Source: a virus
Virus record (IMG/VR): IMGVR_UViG_3300001460_000282
Span: 1-20,340 of that record
Direction: 5' to 3' (one strand)
DNA length: 20,340 nucleotides
Shown: in pieces, positions 1-7,052 of the stretch
How the letters are laid out: the number at the start of each line of letters is the position of its first letter
Position numbering within the stretch: the first letter of the stretch is position 1
The notes under the pieces: model-generated
Seen by the model: only the letters and a program-made list of their open reading frames with translations
Database searches by the model: none
What the model was told of the DNA's origin: nothing
Program-made: the position numbers and the translations under genes

Positions 1-24
1 GGTATCAGCCGATTTTTCTCGGGC

Positions 25-54
25 GAAAAAAAAGCCCCACCCGAAGGTGAGGCT
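25..54 (-). terminator. Rho-independent terminator of leftward operon
   Basis: Read on the minus strand this is a 9-bp stem (54-46 paired with 41-33, with one T-G wobble) closed by a TTCG tetraloop and followed directly by eight T residues (33-26). Stem, extra-stable UUCG loop and U-tract form a textbook intrinsic terminator. It begins 6 bases beyond the stop codon of the leftward 68-residue gene, so it ends the three-gene minus-strand transcript. Confidence 0.93.
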
Positions 55-59
55 GGAGG

Positions 60-266
60 TCAAAGTAAAAGGTCTGGATCATCATATAGGTCACAGTCTG
101 GAGTGCCCTGCTCAAATGCTAACCAGTCGGCCTCGACTGTCTCAACAGTATGCTGCCTTACCTTATAGGTGGCCATATATCGGGCGGTTTCAATTGAGTG
201 CCCTTGACGGAGATAGTAATCAACCGCGTCGGCTTGTAGCAGGTTTAACAATTTTTGATTTTTCAT
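60..266 (-). CDS. Small hypothetical protein, 68 aa
   Basis: I do not recognise this protein. It begins MKNQKLLNLLQADAVDYYLR and is probably helical in its first 45 residues. The C-terminus is strongly acidic (CDLYDDPDLLL). There is no signal peptide or membrane segment. The ATG at 266-264 has a good ribosome-binding site (AAGGA) that overlaps the stop codon of the tiny upstream gene, so the two are probably translationally coupled. It is the last gene of a leftward operon, since the terminator lies just beyond its stop. Its position away from the structural genes suggests an early or host-interaction role, but that is inference. An overlapping plus-strand reading frame (47-268) has no ribosome-binding site and was discounted. 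Confidence 0.72.
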   Translation of the reverse strand: MKNQKLLNLLQADAVDYYLRQGHSIETARYMATYKVRQHTVETVEADWLAFEQGTPDCDLYDDPDLLL

Positions 267-271
267 AATGG

Positions 272-382
272 TTATCCTTGTATCAGTACCCAGAGGATTG
301 TGAGTAGAACAGCGCCAGCAGGGAGTAAAACTATTGTGACCAGCGCGGCCAGTATTGCATCAGTGATTTCATTGCGTGTCAT
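272..382 (-). CDS. Tiny single-pass membrane peptide, 36 aa
   Basis: An ATG at 382-380 is preceded by a clear GGAG ribosome-binding site and opens a 36-codon frame ending in TAA at 274-272. The peptide has a polar start (MTRNEITDA) followed by one continuous hydrophobic stretch (about residues 9-34, ILAALVTIVLLPAGAVLLTI and onward) and ends IQG. This is the shape of a single transmembrane peptide. It lies between two leftward genes and its stop sits 5 bases from the next ATG. Such peptides in phages can be holin-like, lysis-modulating or superinfection-exclusion factors, but nothing here decides among these. Ribosome-binding site, operon fit and coherent hydrophobicity support it as real. Confidence 0.62.
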   Translation of the reverse strand: MTRNEITDAILAALVTIVLLPAGAVLLTILWVLIQG

Positions 383-423
383 AACTTACTCCAGTGAGAG
401 TGGCCATCCTTGGCCGTGGGTGA

Positions 424-1011
424 TTAGTGTTTAACTACAATCTGTTGAGCCTTAGCTAACAGATCAACCAGTGCCACTACATCAAACTCCGGCGCCTCAA
501 TTGCCTGCGCTCTTTTGGCCGCCTGTTGTATTGACTCCAGTACCTTGGCCGCTGAACCCGCCGCCTTAGCTTGGCCGGTGGGCTGCTGTGCCGCCCTACC
601 GGATTCCTTCTTGGCTTTGGCTTTGGCTATGCCCTCAGGCTCCCTTGCAAATAGATCGCGCTTGAATGCGCCCATATATGCACCGATAGACTGCTGGACT
701 ATTTTGCGCTTGGCCTTATCACTGTCAGACAGTGACTTGGCGGGGGTGGCCAGTAGTTTGCGCTTGGCCGCTGATAGTCCCTTGATGATCGCCGCCTTGA
801 ATGCCGCGTTCAACTCAGGGGTTGCTGTTGATCCCTCAGTTTTCGGGCTGATGAAATCAGTAGACATAATGCCTGCCGCTCTCAGCGTATCAACAGTAGT
901 TACTGTTTTAAGCCCGTAGGCCTCCGTTGCCTTAGCGTGCCCAGTTATCGCCTTCTCAACTGCTGGGGTGAATCGCTTTGGTAATGCTTTTGCTTCATTT
1001 ACATTTGACAT
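424..1011 (-). CDS. Ala/Lys-rich hypothetical protein, 195 aa
   Basis: I do not recognise a family. From the ATG at 1011-1009 the protein runs MSNVNEAKALPKRFTPAVEK and onward. It is rich in Ala and Lys, with a basic, probably disordered middle (KAKAKKESGRAAQQPTGQAK) and a predicted helical C-terminus (LVDLLAKAQQIVVKH). No catalytic motif or membrane segment is visible. The frame stays open to a TTG at 1068, but the ATG at 1011 is preferred because TAGGTAA lies at ribosome-binding distance and the extra 19 residues are low-complexity basic sequence. It is the first gene of the leftward operon, about 110 bases below a promoter-operator candidate. The composition would suit a nucleic-acid-binding protein; that is inference. 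GGCC is unusually common here compared with the rightward genes. Confidence 0.72.
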   Translation of the reverse strand: MSNVNEAKALPKRFTPAVEKAITGHAKATEAYGLKTVTTVDTLRAAGIMSTDFISPKTEGSTATPELNAAFKAAIIKGLSAAKRKLLATPAKSLSDSDKAKRKIVQQSIGAYMGAFKRDLFAREPEGIAKAKAKKESGRAAQQPTGQAKAAGSAAKVLESIQQAAKRAQAIEAPEFDVVALVDLLAKAQQIVVKH

Positions 1012-1106
1012 AACTTTGTTACCTATAGAATGCGCGGACTTGTATCGGCGCCGCGTTAACCGTATCAAACCAGTATTGGCTTTGATGGTTCACATATTAA
1101 CAGGTT

Positions 1107-1136
1107 TTGATGTGTTTACAATAGATAGCTTATAAA
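1107..1136 (+). promoter_or_regulatory. Candidate rightward sigma70-type promoter
   Basis: TTGATG (1107-1112, four of six consensus bases) and TATAAA (1131-1136, five of six) are separated by 18 bases. The predicted start, about 1143, falls inside the 20-bp palindrome at 1137-1156, so a protein bound there would block it. A transcript from here would carry a leader of about 250 bases before the nuclease gene at 1394. Visual match only. Confidence 0.4.
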
Positions 1137-1158
1137 GTTATAACATATGTTATAACAA
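1129..1158 (-). promoter_or_regulatory. Candidate leftward sigma70-type promoter
   Basis: On the minus strand TTGTTA (1158-1153, four of six) and TATAAG (1134-1129, five of six) are separated by 18 bases. The palindrome 1137-1156 fills the spacer and touches the -35 box. Transcription would start near 1122 and read into the Ala/Lys-rich gene starting at 1011. Visual match only, but the position suits the leftward operon. Confidence 0.42.
1137..1156. promoter_or_regulatory. Perfect 20-bp palindrome, operator candidate
   Basis: GTTATAACATATGTTATAAC reads identically on both strands over 20 bp. It lies in the divergent intergenic region, overlapping the spacer and -35 box of the leftward promoter candidate and the start site of the rightward one. 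A perfect palindrome of this length is what a dimeric helix-turn-helix regulator would bind. No such regulator is encoded within the window, so the partner is unknown. Confidence 0.6.
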
Positions 1159-1393
1159 TTGACGGTCTGGTAGGTTTACCCACGAATCGCCAGAATCCGA
1201 TACCTACCCCGCCCCCATGACCCGCGCTGTCAGAACGGAGTCCCACCGCTCTATATATTACTAATTTCCACAAATAAATCGTTATTTTTTGAGTTCGGTA
1301 CCCCTACCCCCTCTATATAGGAACACCCCCCACCTCTTTTTCCGTCCCCTTGTAAAAAATTTTTTATACTGTACGGTGTACGTTCGCTAGGTA
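1157..1393 (+). other. Non-coding leader with inverted repeat and C-rich tracts
   Basis: No convincing gene lies here. The stretch holds several signals. An inverted repeat has arms GGTAGGT (1169-1175) and ACCTACC (1202-1208). CTCTATATA occurs twice (1249-1257 and 1311-1319). Several runs of four to six C lie between 1207 and 1350. A 14-bp palindromic TAAAAAATTTTTTA tract (1353-1366) runs into TATACT (1365-1370), a good -10 box without a matching -35. Together this looks like a control or DNA-recognition region ahead of the rightward genes; packaging recognition is another possibility. Function is inferred from position only. Confidence 0.5.
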
Positions 1394-1840
1394 ATGTATA
1401 GGCAAGGCGTGAGTAATATAAAGGATAGGATAGATAACACGGGGCATACAGGGAGGATAGGCGAGTTTTTCGCCATGTATGCATTAGAGAAGTATGGCAT
1501 AGAGTGCCACCACGTAGACCGTTCCGGCGTAGACCTATGGTGTCAGTCGTATAATGAGGACATGTTTACCCTACAAATAAAAGCCGCTAACACAACCTTA
1601 ATAAGAAGAGGTAAACGTACTTACCCTAGATACTCTTACAACTTACGTACGACAAAGATAGCGGACTTCTATATGTTCATTGCTTTAGACATTCAGAAGG
1701 TATTGGTTATGCCTACTAGGAAATTGGGGCGCAAGGAAGGTTTACAGATACACCCCAACAAGTTCACAGAAGAGACAGAGAAAGAGGGACTAGACCTCCT
1801 CCGTAATTTTAGAAGGGAAGACCATCCTCTAGGGCAATAA
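1394..1840 (+). CDS. PD-(D/E)XK-like nuclease, Holliday-junction-resolvase type
   Basis: The 148-residue protein has the order of motifs expected of a small PD-(D/E)XK fold nuclease. An N-terminal helix carries an acidic residue (GRIGEFFAMYAL, E24). The next conserved block is DRSGVDLW (D42, D47), followed by the strand LQIKA (Q61, K63). In the family these positions bind Mg2+ and cleave DNA; here the usual Glu of the E-x-K motif is Gln. The size and the GE...GxDL...xIKA layout resemble archaeal-type Holliday junction resolvases and phage relatives. It precedes the terminase genes, so branch resolution before packaging is a plausible role (inference). The ATG at 1394 has only a weak ribosome-binding site; a GTG at 1409 is an alternative start. 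Confidence 0.66.
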   Translation: MYRQGVSNIKDRIDNTGHTGRIGEFFAMYALEKYGIECHHVDRSGVDLWCQSYNEDMFTLQIKAANTTLIRRGKRTYPRYSYNLRTTKIADFYMFIALDIQKVLVMPTRKLGRKEGLQIHPNKFTEETEKEGLDLLRNFRREDHPLGQ

Positions 1841-2079
1841 CACCAAGCCCTACAACAACGACAAAACACGCCGAAACAATAAATACAGTAAAACCAAGCA
1901 CAAAGTAACCTCAGATAAGCAGGGGGTTGAAAGAGGCGCTATTGTATGCAGATATCGGTATGTTGAGAAATGTATAGTAGTCATGTACGGCATACCACAT
2001 ATGGTATGTAACTGTTTCTTGTCTTGTGTAAACAAGTATGGTACAAAGACACTCCGGTTTAACAACCTGCGACTACAAT
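1841..2079. other. Intergenic region before terminase genes
   Basis: About 240 bases without a supportable gene. The first half is A-rich. The second half contains several TATG/CATA elements and one inverted repeat at 1991-2008. A minus-strand frame at 1850-2065 would need a TTG start without a good ribosome-binding site. I see no strong sigma70 promoter, although the terminase operon may start here. Confidence 0.45.
1991..2008. repeat. Inverted repeat, 7-bp arms
   Basis: CATACCA (1991-1997) and TGGTATG (2002-2008) are exact reverse complements separated by CATA. It lies 72 bases before the preferred TerS start. It could be an operator, an RNA hairpin in the terminase leader, or part of a terminase recognition site. 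The sequence shows the symmetry only. Confidence 0.5.
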
Positions 2080-2664
2080 ATGACGATTAAACTCGAACCC
2101 GAGACAGGGGTTCCGCTATTTGATGACGATCCTGCGGTGGACTTGAACGTTCGCACGCAAGCAGCGAAGACGACGGCCTTAGAGCTAGCAGAACACGGGT
2201 TAGAACTTAGACCCAGCAAAGAAGATGAAGACGTGGCGGCTAAACTTGCCATAGCGTATGCAGACGACCCTGAAAAAACGTCTAAGAAAGCAACAAACAA
2301 ACGTATGGCTAACCTGACCCCAGCCTCACTGGTGCTTACAGGCAACATACTCACGGAATTTGGTGCCTCTGTAGTGGAGTCAGCCGTTTCTGTGCGTCAC
2401 TTAGTAACGAACAAGCTAATATTAGAGACAGAGAACCCCGACCCACGCGTCCGTATCCGAGCGTTGGAGTTACTGGGTAAGATTTCGGACGTAGGACTGT
2501 TCGCAGAGAAGTCAGAAGTTACCGTTACACACCAGTCAACAGATGATTTGAAGGCAAAACTGCGTAAGAAGCTAGAAAAACTGGTAAATCCACCTGAAGA
2601 AGTTGTTTTAGATGGAGTAATTGTGGATGTAGACACAGAATTGGGGTTAGAAGGGAGTGAATAG
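2080..2664 (+). CDS. Terminase small subunit (TerS)
   Basis: The 194-residue acidic-and-helical protein lies immediately upstream of, and overlaps, the terminase large subunit gene. It has an N-terminal acidic segment, a central helical region (around RMANLTPASLVLTGNILTEF) and a charged helix near the C-terminus (DDLKAKLRKKLEKL) followed by a hydrophobic acidic tail. Small terminase subunits recognise the packaging site and regulate the large subunit; the assignment rests mainly on gene order and general shape. The frame is open back to an ATG at 2038, but MTIKLEPETG from the ATG at 2080 is the more natural start. Neither start has a strong ribosome-binding site. Confidence 0.72.
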   Translation: MTIKLEPETGVPLFDDDPAVDLNVRTQAAKTTALELAEHGLELRPSKEDEDVAAKLAIAYADDPEKTSKKATNKRMANLTPASLVLTGNILTEFGASVVESAVSVRHLVTNKLILETENPDPRVRIRALELLGKISDVGLFAEKSEVTVTHQSTDDLKAKLRKKLEKLVNPPEEVVLDGVIVDVDTELGLEGSE

Positions 2665-4210
2665 CACCTCCGAAGCGTTTACCCAAGAAGAAATCCAGCA
2701 TATGTTGGATAACATAGACGAGTTCAGCACTGACGAGGTGGTGGAGATAGAGAGACTTGTCGATGAGTTAGACAAACGGCGTACAGTAAAGGCCGCACAC
2801 GACGACTTAATAGAATTTTGTAAACTTATGCAGCCTGACTACCTAGTTGGGAAGCATCACCGCATGTTGGCCGACCTTCTAATGGCCATCGAGCGAGGAG
2901 ATAAAGACAGGGCGTGTGTAAACATACCGCCTCGTCATGGTAAGTCCCAGCTTGTATCCATATTCTACCCTGCGTGGTATCTAGGGCGTAATCCTAACAA
3001 GAAGGTGATGATGGTGTCTCACACCACTGACTTAGCGGTAGACTTCGGACGTAAAGTACGAAACATAATTGCTAGTGACGCCTACGCAGACATCTTCCCA
3101 ACAGTAAAGCTCGCCAGTGACTCTAAATCAGCCGGACGCTGGAGTACGAGCATGGGTGGGGAGTATTACGCGTGTGGTGTTGGTTCGGCTCTAGCGGGCC
3201 GTGGTGCGCATTTACTACTTGTAGATGACCCTCACTCTGAGCAAGACGTGATTAACGGTAACTTTATTGTCTTTGAGAAGGCATACGAGTGGTTCACGTT
3301 CGGCGCCCGTACGCGCCTAATGCCGGGGGGTAGTGTGGCTATTATCCAGACACGGTGGCATATGGACGACCTGACAGGGCGTGTTGTAAAGGATATGGCC
3401 CAGAACGAGCGAGCTGACCAGTATGAGGTCATAGAGTTCCCCGCTATATTAGATGTGGACGACAAAGACACAGGTAAACCCATACAGAAACCGCTGTGGC
3501 CAGAGTTCTTTGACCTTGAGGCGTTACTACGTACCAAGGCGTCAATGCCTACGTTCCAGTGGAACGCCCAGTATCAGCAACAACCCACTGCTGAAGAGGC
3601 CGCACTGGTCAAACGGGAGTGGTGGAACGAGTGGGATCAAGAACGACCCCCCGCCTGCGAATATATAATCATGTCCTTGGACTCCGCAGCAGAAAAACAC
3701 AACCGTGCTGACTATACTGCACTTACTACGTGGGGAGTGTTCCTTAATGAGGAGACTTCAGCGTATAATATAATCTTGCTTAATAGCATAAAAGAGCGTA
3801 TGGAGTTCCATGAGCTGAAAGAATTAGCTATGGATCAATACACGGAGTGGGAACCGGACGCTTTTATAGTAGAGAAGAAGAGTTCTGGTGTGGCGTTGTA
3901 TCAAGAAATGCGACGTATGGGATTGCTCGTGCAAGAGTACACACCTCATAGAGGCTCTGGTGACAAGTTAGCACGCTTAAACTCTGTGTCAGACATCGTG
4001 CAGTCTGGACTAGTGTGGGTTCCACAGACTAGGTGGGCAGAGGAAGTAGTAGAAGAGATCGCTGGGTTTCCCTTTATGAGCCATGACGATCTAGTGGATT
4101 CCACAGTTATGGCACTTATGCGGTTCAGACAAGGCGGATTTATACGACTACCAACTGATGAGCCAGAAGAAATTAAATACTTTAAACATCGCGGTAGCGG
4201 GTTCTATTGA
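2657..4210 (+). CDS. Terminase large subunit (TerL)
   Basis: This 517-residue protein is the packaging ATPase-nuclease. The ATPase half shows a Walker A-type loop PPRHGKS (91-97), Walker B LLLVDD (186-191) and a coupling motif QTRWH (231-235). The RNase H-like nuclease half shows MSLDSA (D342), FIVEKKSS (E406) and SHDDLVDS (D477/D478/D481), the acidic residues expected to bind metal. It threads DNA into proheads through the portal and cuts it. The GTG start at 2657 overlaps the TerS stop by 8 bases and sits very close to an AGAAGGGA ribosome-binding site. An ATG at 2702 is a less likely alternative. Length and motifs look intact. Confidence 0.95.
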   Translation: MNSTSEAFTQEEIQHMLDNIDEFSTDEVVEIERLVDELDKRRTVKAAHDDLIEFCKLMQPDYLVGKHHRMLADLLMAIERGDKDRACVNIPPRHGKSQLVSIFYPAWYLGRNPNKKVMMVSHTTDLAVDFGRKVRNIIASDAYADIFPTVKLASDSKSAGRWSTSMGGEYYACGVGSALAGRGAHLLLVDDPHSEQDVINGNFIVFEKAYEWFTFGARTRLMPGGSVAIIQTRWHMDDLTGRVVKDMAQNERADQYEVIEFPAILDVDDKDTGKPIQKPLWPEFFDLEALLRTKASMPTFQWNAQYQQQPTAEEAALVKREWWNEWDQERPPACEYIIMSLDSAAEKHNRADYTALTTWGVFLNEETSAYNIILLNSIKERMEFHELKELAMDQYTEWEPDAFIVEKKSSGVALYQEMRRMGLLVQEYTPHRGSGDKLARLNSVSDIVQSGLVWVPQTRWAEEVVEEIAGFPFMSHDDLVDSTVMALMRFRQGGFIRLPTDEPEEIKYFKHRGSGFY

Positions 4211-4380
4211 TGAAAAATTACTATGGTAAGAAAGGCCCAAAAGGTAAAAGAATAGTAGGTAAAACTGCTAACGGTAAATACCACCTAACAAACTATGGTT
4301 CTGGAAGTATTCCTACAGACCCCAAAGAAGCTAAAAAACTTGGTAAGGCTTACGATTATAAGTCTGATAAGAAAAAATAA
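4210..4380 (+). CDS. Small basic Lys/Gly-rich peptide, 56 aa
   Basis: The ATG at 4210 shares its A with the TGA stop of TerL, so translation is probably coupled. The 56-residue product begins MKNYYGKKGPKGKRIVGKTA and ends YKSDKKK. It is strongly basic, with a Tyr-rich N-terminus. It has the same kind of start (M-K/R-x-YY) as three small proteins in the cluster at 11112-12180. No catalytic motif, cysteine or membrane segment is visible. Placement between terminase and portal suggests a DNA-binding or packaging accessory, but no function is known to me. The good fit between TerL and the portal ribosome-binding site supports a real gene. Confidence 0.72.
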   Translation: MKNYYGKKGPKGKRIVGKTANGKYHLTNYGSGSIPTDPKEAKKLGKAYDYKSDKKK

Positions 4381-4391
4381 GAGGTTACAAA

Positions 4392-6851
4392 ATGGCAATT
4401 GAGAAAGGTATCTACGCGGCACCAGAAAGCATAGAAGACGTAGAAGTAGAAGAAGCGGACATGGAAGCGGACTTGTCTATTGAGATAGTCGATCCTGAGA
4501 TGGTAACTCTATCCGACGGTAGTATGGAGATTACACTAATCCCCGATGCCAACGAGACCGATCTAATGGCGTTTGATGCCAACCTAGTGGACGCACTTGA
4601 CGAAGGACTCCTAAACGAGTTATCAGGTGAGTTAATAGGTATGGTAGACGCGGACGTTGACAGCCGTAAAGACTGGGCAGATACCTACGTCAAAGGACTA
4701 GACATCCTAGGATTTAAGTACGAAGAGCGTACTACTCCTTGGCAGGGCGCATGTGGCGTGAACTCTACCGTCCTAGCCGAAGCAGCTATACGGTTCCAAG
4801 CAGAGACCATGAGTGAGACTTTTCCTGCTCAAGGGCCGGTAAAGGTAAAGGTTCTAGGTAAAGAGACTAAAGAGAAGTTAGAAGCAGCAGAACGTGTAAA
4901 AGCGGACATGAACTATGAGCTTACAGAGAACATGGTGGAGTATCGTCCAGAGCACGAAAGAATGCTGTATAGCCTAGGACTTGCAGGATCGGCCTTTAAG
5001 AAGGTTTACTTTGACCCCAATATGGGTAGACAGGCTGCTATCTATATTCCGGCAGAAGACGTTATCGTGCCTTATGGAGCATCTAACATAGAATCTGCCG
5101 AGCGTGTTACCCATGTAATGCGTAAGACTAAAAACGAAGTAATGAAGTTACAGGTTAGCGGTTTCTACGCAGGAGTAGAACTAGGAGAGCCTCGTCCCTT
5201 CCACACCGACATCGAAGAGAAGAAGGCGGAAGAAGGTGGATACGACATCACTGATGATGATCGCTACACTATATACGAGATTCATGCAGACCTTATCATT
5301 GAGGGAGTGGATGATGAAGACGGTATTGCAAAACCCTACATCGTTACTATAGAGCGTGGTACTGAAGAGATACTGGCTATCCGTCGTAACTGGAACGAAG
5401 ATGACATGCTCACTCTAAAGCGTCAGCATTTCGTACATTACGTATATGTGCCCGGATTTGGCTTCTACGGCCTCGGACTCATACATATAGTAGGAGGGTA
5501 CGCTAAAGCAGGAACATCTATAATACGTCAATTGGTAGACGCTGGTACGCTGTCTAATCTTCCGGGGGGTCTGAAGTCTCGTGGTCTACGGATTAAGGGT
5601 GACGATACCCCCATAGAACCGGGCGAGTTTAAGGATGTAGACGTGCCATCAGGTAGCATAAGAGAAAACATTATGCCTTTGCCTTATAAAGAGCCTAGCC
5701 AAACTTTGCTAGCCCTGCTTAACCAAATTACTACTGAAGGCCGTAGGCTAGGCGCTATTAGTGACATGAATATATCTGACATGTCGGCTAACGCCCCAGT
5801 AGGTACTACCCTAGCACTGCTAGAGCGGACGCTAAAACCAATGGCCGCAGTACAGGCACGCGTTCATTACGCTATGAAGCTAGAGTTTAAGATGCTCAAA
5901 GCTATAATGGCCGAAGAAGCGTCAGTAGAATACGATTACCAGCCTAATAGAGGCGAAGTAGCTGCACGTCAAGCGGACTACGCTATGGTAGACGTTATCC
6001 CTGTTAGTGACCCTAACAGCTCTACAATGGCTCAACGAGTCGTGCAGTATCAAGCCGTGTTGCAGATGTCGCAACAGGCACCTCAGATATACAACCTACC
6101 TCAATTACATCGTCAGATGATTGAAGTGCTCGGCGTAAAGAACGCCGACAAGTTAGTACCTACGGAAGATGACGTGAGACCTACTGATCCCGTAAGCGAA
6201 AACATGAACGCGCTAACAGGTACCCCCATAAAAGCGTTCCTAACTCAAGACCACGAAGCTCACATAGCGGCGCACCAGTCGTTTATGCAAGACCCAATGA
6301 TCGCTCAAACCATTGGTCAGAACCCTCAAGCACAACAAATCATGGCGTCGCTACAAGCGCACATAGCAGAGCACCTAGGGTTCAGATACCGCAAACAGAT
6401 GGAAGAGAAGCTCGGTGTGGCACTACCCCCACCAAACGAAGAGCTGCCTGAAGAGATCGAAGTTCAGTTGTCGCGCCTCATATCTGAGGGTGGTAAGCAG
6501 CTTACGCAACAGCATCAGCAACAAGCAGCGCAGAAAGCGGCACAGCAGCAGCAGCAAGACCCCATAATACAGTTACAGCAAGCGGAGCTACAGGTTAAAC
6601 AGCAAGAAGTGCAGCGTAAGGCTCAGAAAGACCAAGCCGATGCGCAGCTCAAGCAGGCTGAATTGCAGCGTAAAGTGCAGAAAGATCAAGCTGATGTAGC
6701 AGTAGACCAACAACAACTCGAAATCGAAAGGCAAGAGTTACAGATAGATGCCCAGAAAGCGGGCGCTAAACTAGCTGCCGACAGAAGGACAGCTAATACC
6801 AAACTTGACCTCGACTTACTAAGAGAGGCCAAAAACAAACCGAAGGAATAA
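4392..6851 (+). CDS. Portal protein, P22-like type
   Basis: The 819-residue protein forms the dodecameric DNA channel at the head vertex. It has an acidic N-terminal arm (1-90) and a core starting near DSRKDWADTYVKGLDILG (90-107). The core includes TTPWQGACGVNSTVLAEAAI (114-133), typical of podovirus portals, and the EDVIVPYGA block (222-230). The C-terminal 120 residues are extremely rich in Gln, Lys and Ala and predicted to be one long coiled coil, like the helical barrel of P22-type portals. Two adjacent 18-residue units (QRKAQKDQAD and QRKVQKDQAD starts, DNA period 54 near 6611 and 6665) show local duplication. Ribosome-binding site AGAGG is well spaced. It lies directly after the terminase genes. 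Confidence 0.93.
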   Translation: MAIEKGIYAAPESIEDVEVEEADMEADLSIEIVDPEMVTLSDGSMEITLIPDANETDLMAFDANLVDALDEGLLNELSGELIGMVDADVDSRKDWADTYVKGLDILGFKYEERTTPWQGACGVNSTVLAEAAIRFQAETMSETFPAQGPVKVKVLGKETKEKLEAAERVKADMNYELTENMVEYRPEHERMLYSLGLAGSAFKKVYFDPNMGRQAAIYIPAEDVIVPYGASNIESAERVTHVMRKTKNEVMKLQVSGFYAGVELGEPRPFHTDIEEKKAEEGGYDITDDDRYTIYEIHADLIIEGVDDEDGIAKPYIVTIERGTEEILAIRRNWNEDDMLTLKRQHFVHYVYVPGFGFYGLGLIHIVGGYAKAGTSIIRQLVDAGTLSNLPGGLKSRGLRIKGDDTPIEPGEFKDVDVPSGSIRENIMPLPYKEPSQTLLALLNQITTEGRRLGAISDMNISDMSANAPVGTTLALLERTLKPMAAVQARVHYAMKLEFKMLKAIMAEEASVEYDYQPNRGEVAARQADYAMVDVIPVSDPNSSTMAQRVVQYQAVLQMSQQAPQIYNLPQLHRQMIEVLGVKNADKLVPTEDDVRPTDPVSENMNALTGTPIKAFLTQDHEAHIAAHQSFMQDPMIAQTIGQNPQAQQIMASLQAHIAEHLGFRYRKQMEEKLGVALPPPNEELPEEIEVQLSRLISEGGKQLTQQHQQQAAQKAAQQQQQDPIIQLQQAELQVKQQEVQRKAQKDQADAQLKQAELQRKVQKDQADVAVDQQQLEIERQELQIDAQKAGAKLAADRRTANTKLDLDLLREAKNKPKE

Positions 6852-6854
6852 ATC

Positions 6855-7052
6855 ATGGCTAAAACCGTCTTTGACGTGCTACGAAACAAAATCGAAGAGG
6901 ACATCTCTTCTGCACAAGAATTTCTAGGTAATGGAGGAGCTAAAGACTTCGCCCAATACAAAGAAATAACAGGAATGCTACGAGGTCTCACTTCCTGTCT
7001 TAATCATACAAATGACCTCTCGCGTAATTATTTGGAAGACGACAATGACTGA
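6855..7052 (+). CDS. Small helical protein between portal and co-chaperonin, 65 aa
   Basis: This 65-residue acidic protein begins MAKTVFDVLRNKIEEDISSA and contains AQYKEITGMLRGLTSCLNHT. It is probably two helices. I recall similar small proteins beside portal genes in other podoviruses, but I cannot name a function. It starts four bases after the portal stop, and its own stop overlaps the start of the co-chaperonin gene by 8 bases, so the three are co-translated. A minor connector or portal-assembly role would fit the position; that is inference. Confidence 0.75.
   Translation: MAKTVFDVLRNKIEEDISSAQEFLGNGGAKDFAQYKEITGMLRGLTSCLNHTNDLSRNYLEDDND

Noticed and set aside
1169-1208. Possible tRNA suggested by a 7-bp stem and GGTTTACCCACGAATCGCC-like sequence
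   Set aside because: Only 26 bases lie between the arms, and no anticodon or T-arm stems can be formed. Kept only as an inverted repeat.
1251-1484. Minus-strand frame of 77 residues across the leader and nuclease start
   Set aside because: It overlaps the nuclease gene and has low-complexity, non-protein-like sequence from C-rich DNA.
1850-2065. Minus-strand frame of 71 residues with a hydrophobic end
   Set aside because: It needs a TTG start, lacks a convincing ribosome-binding site and opposes the rightward operon.
7012-7044. Upstream ATG at 7012 as start of the co-chaperonin
   Set aside because: It lies inside the previous gene without a ribosome-binding site, whereas the ATG at 7045 has TTGGAAG at a suitable distance.
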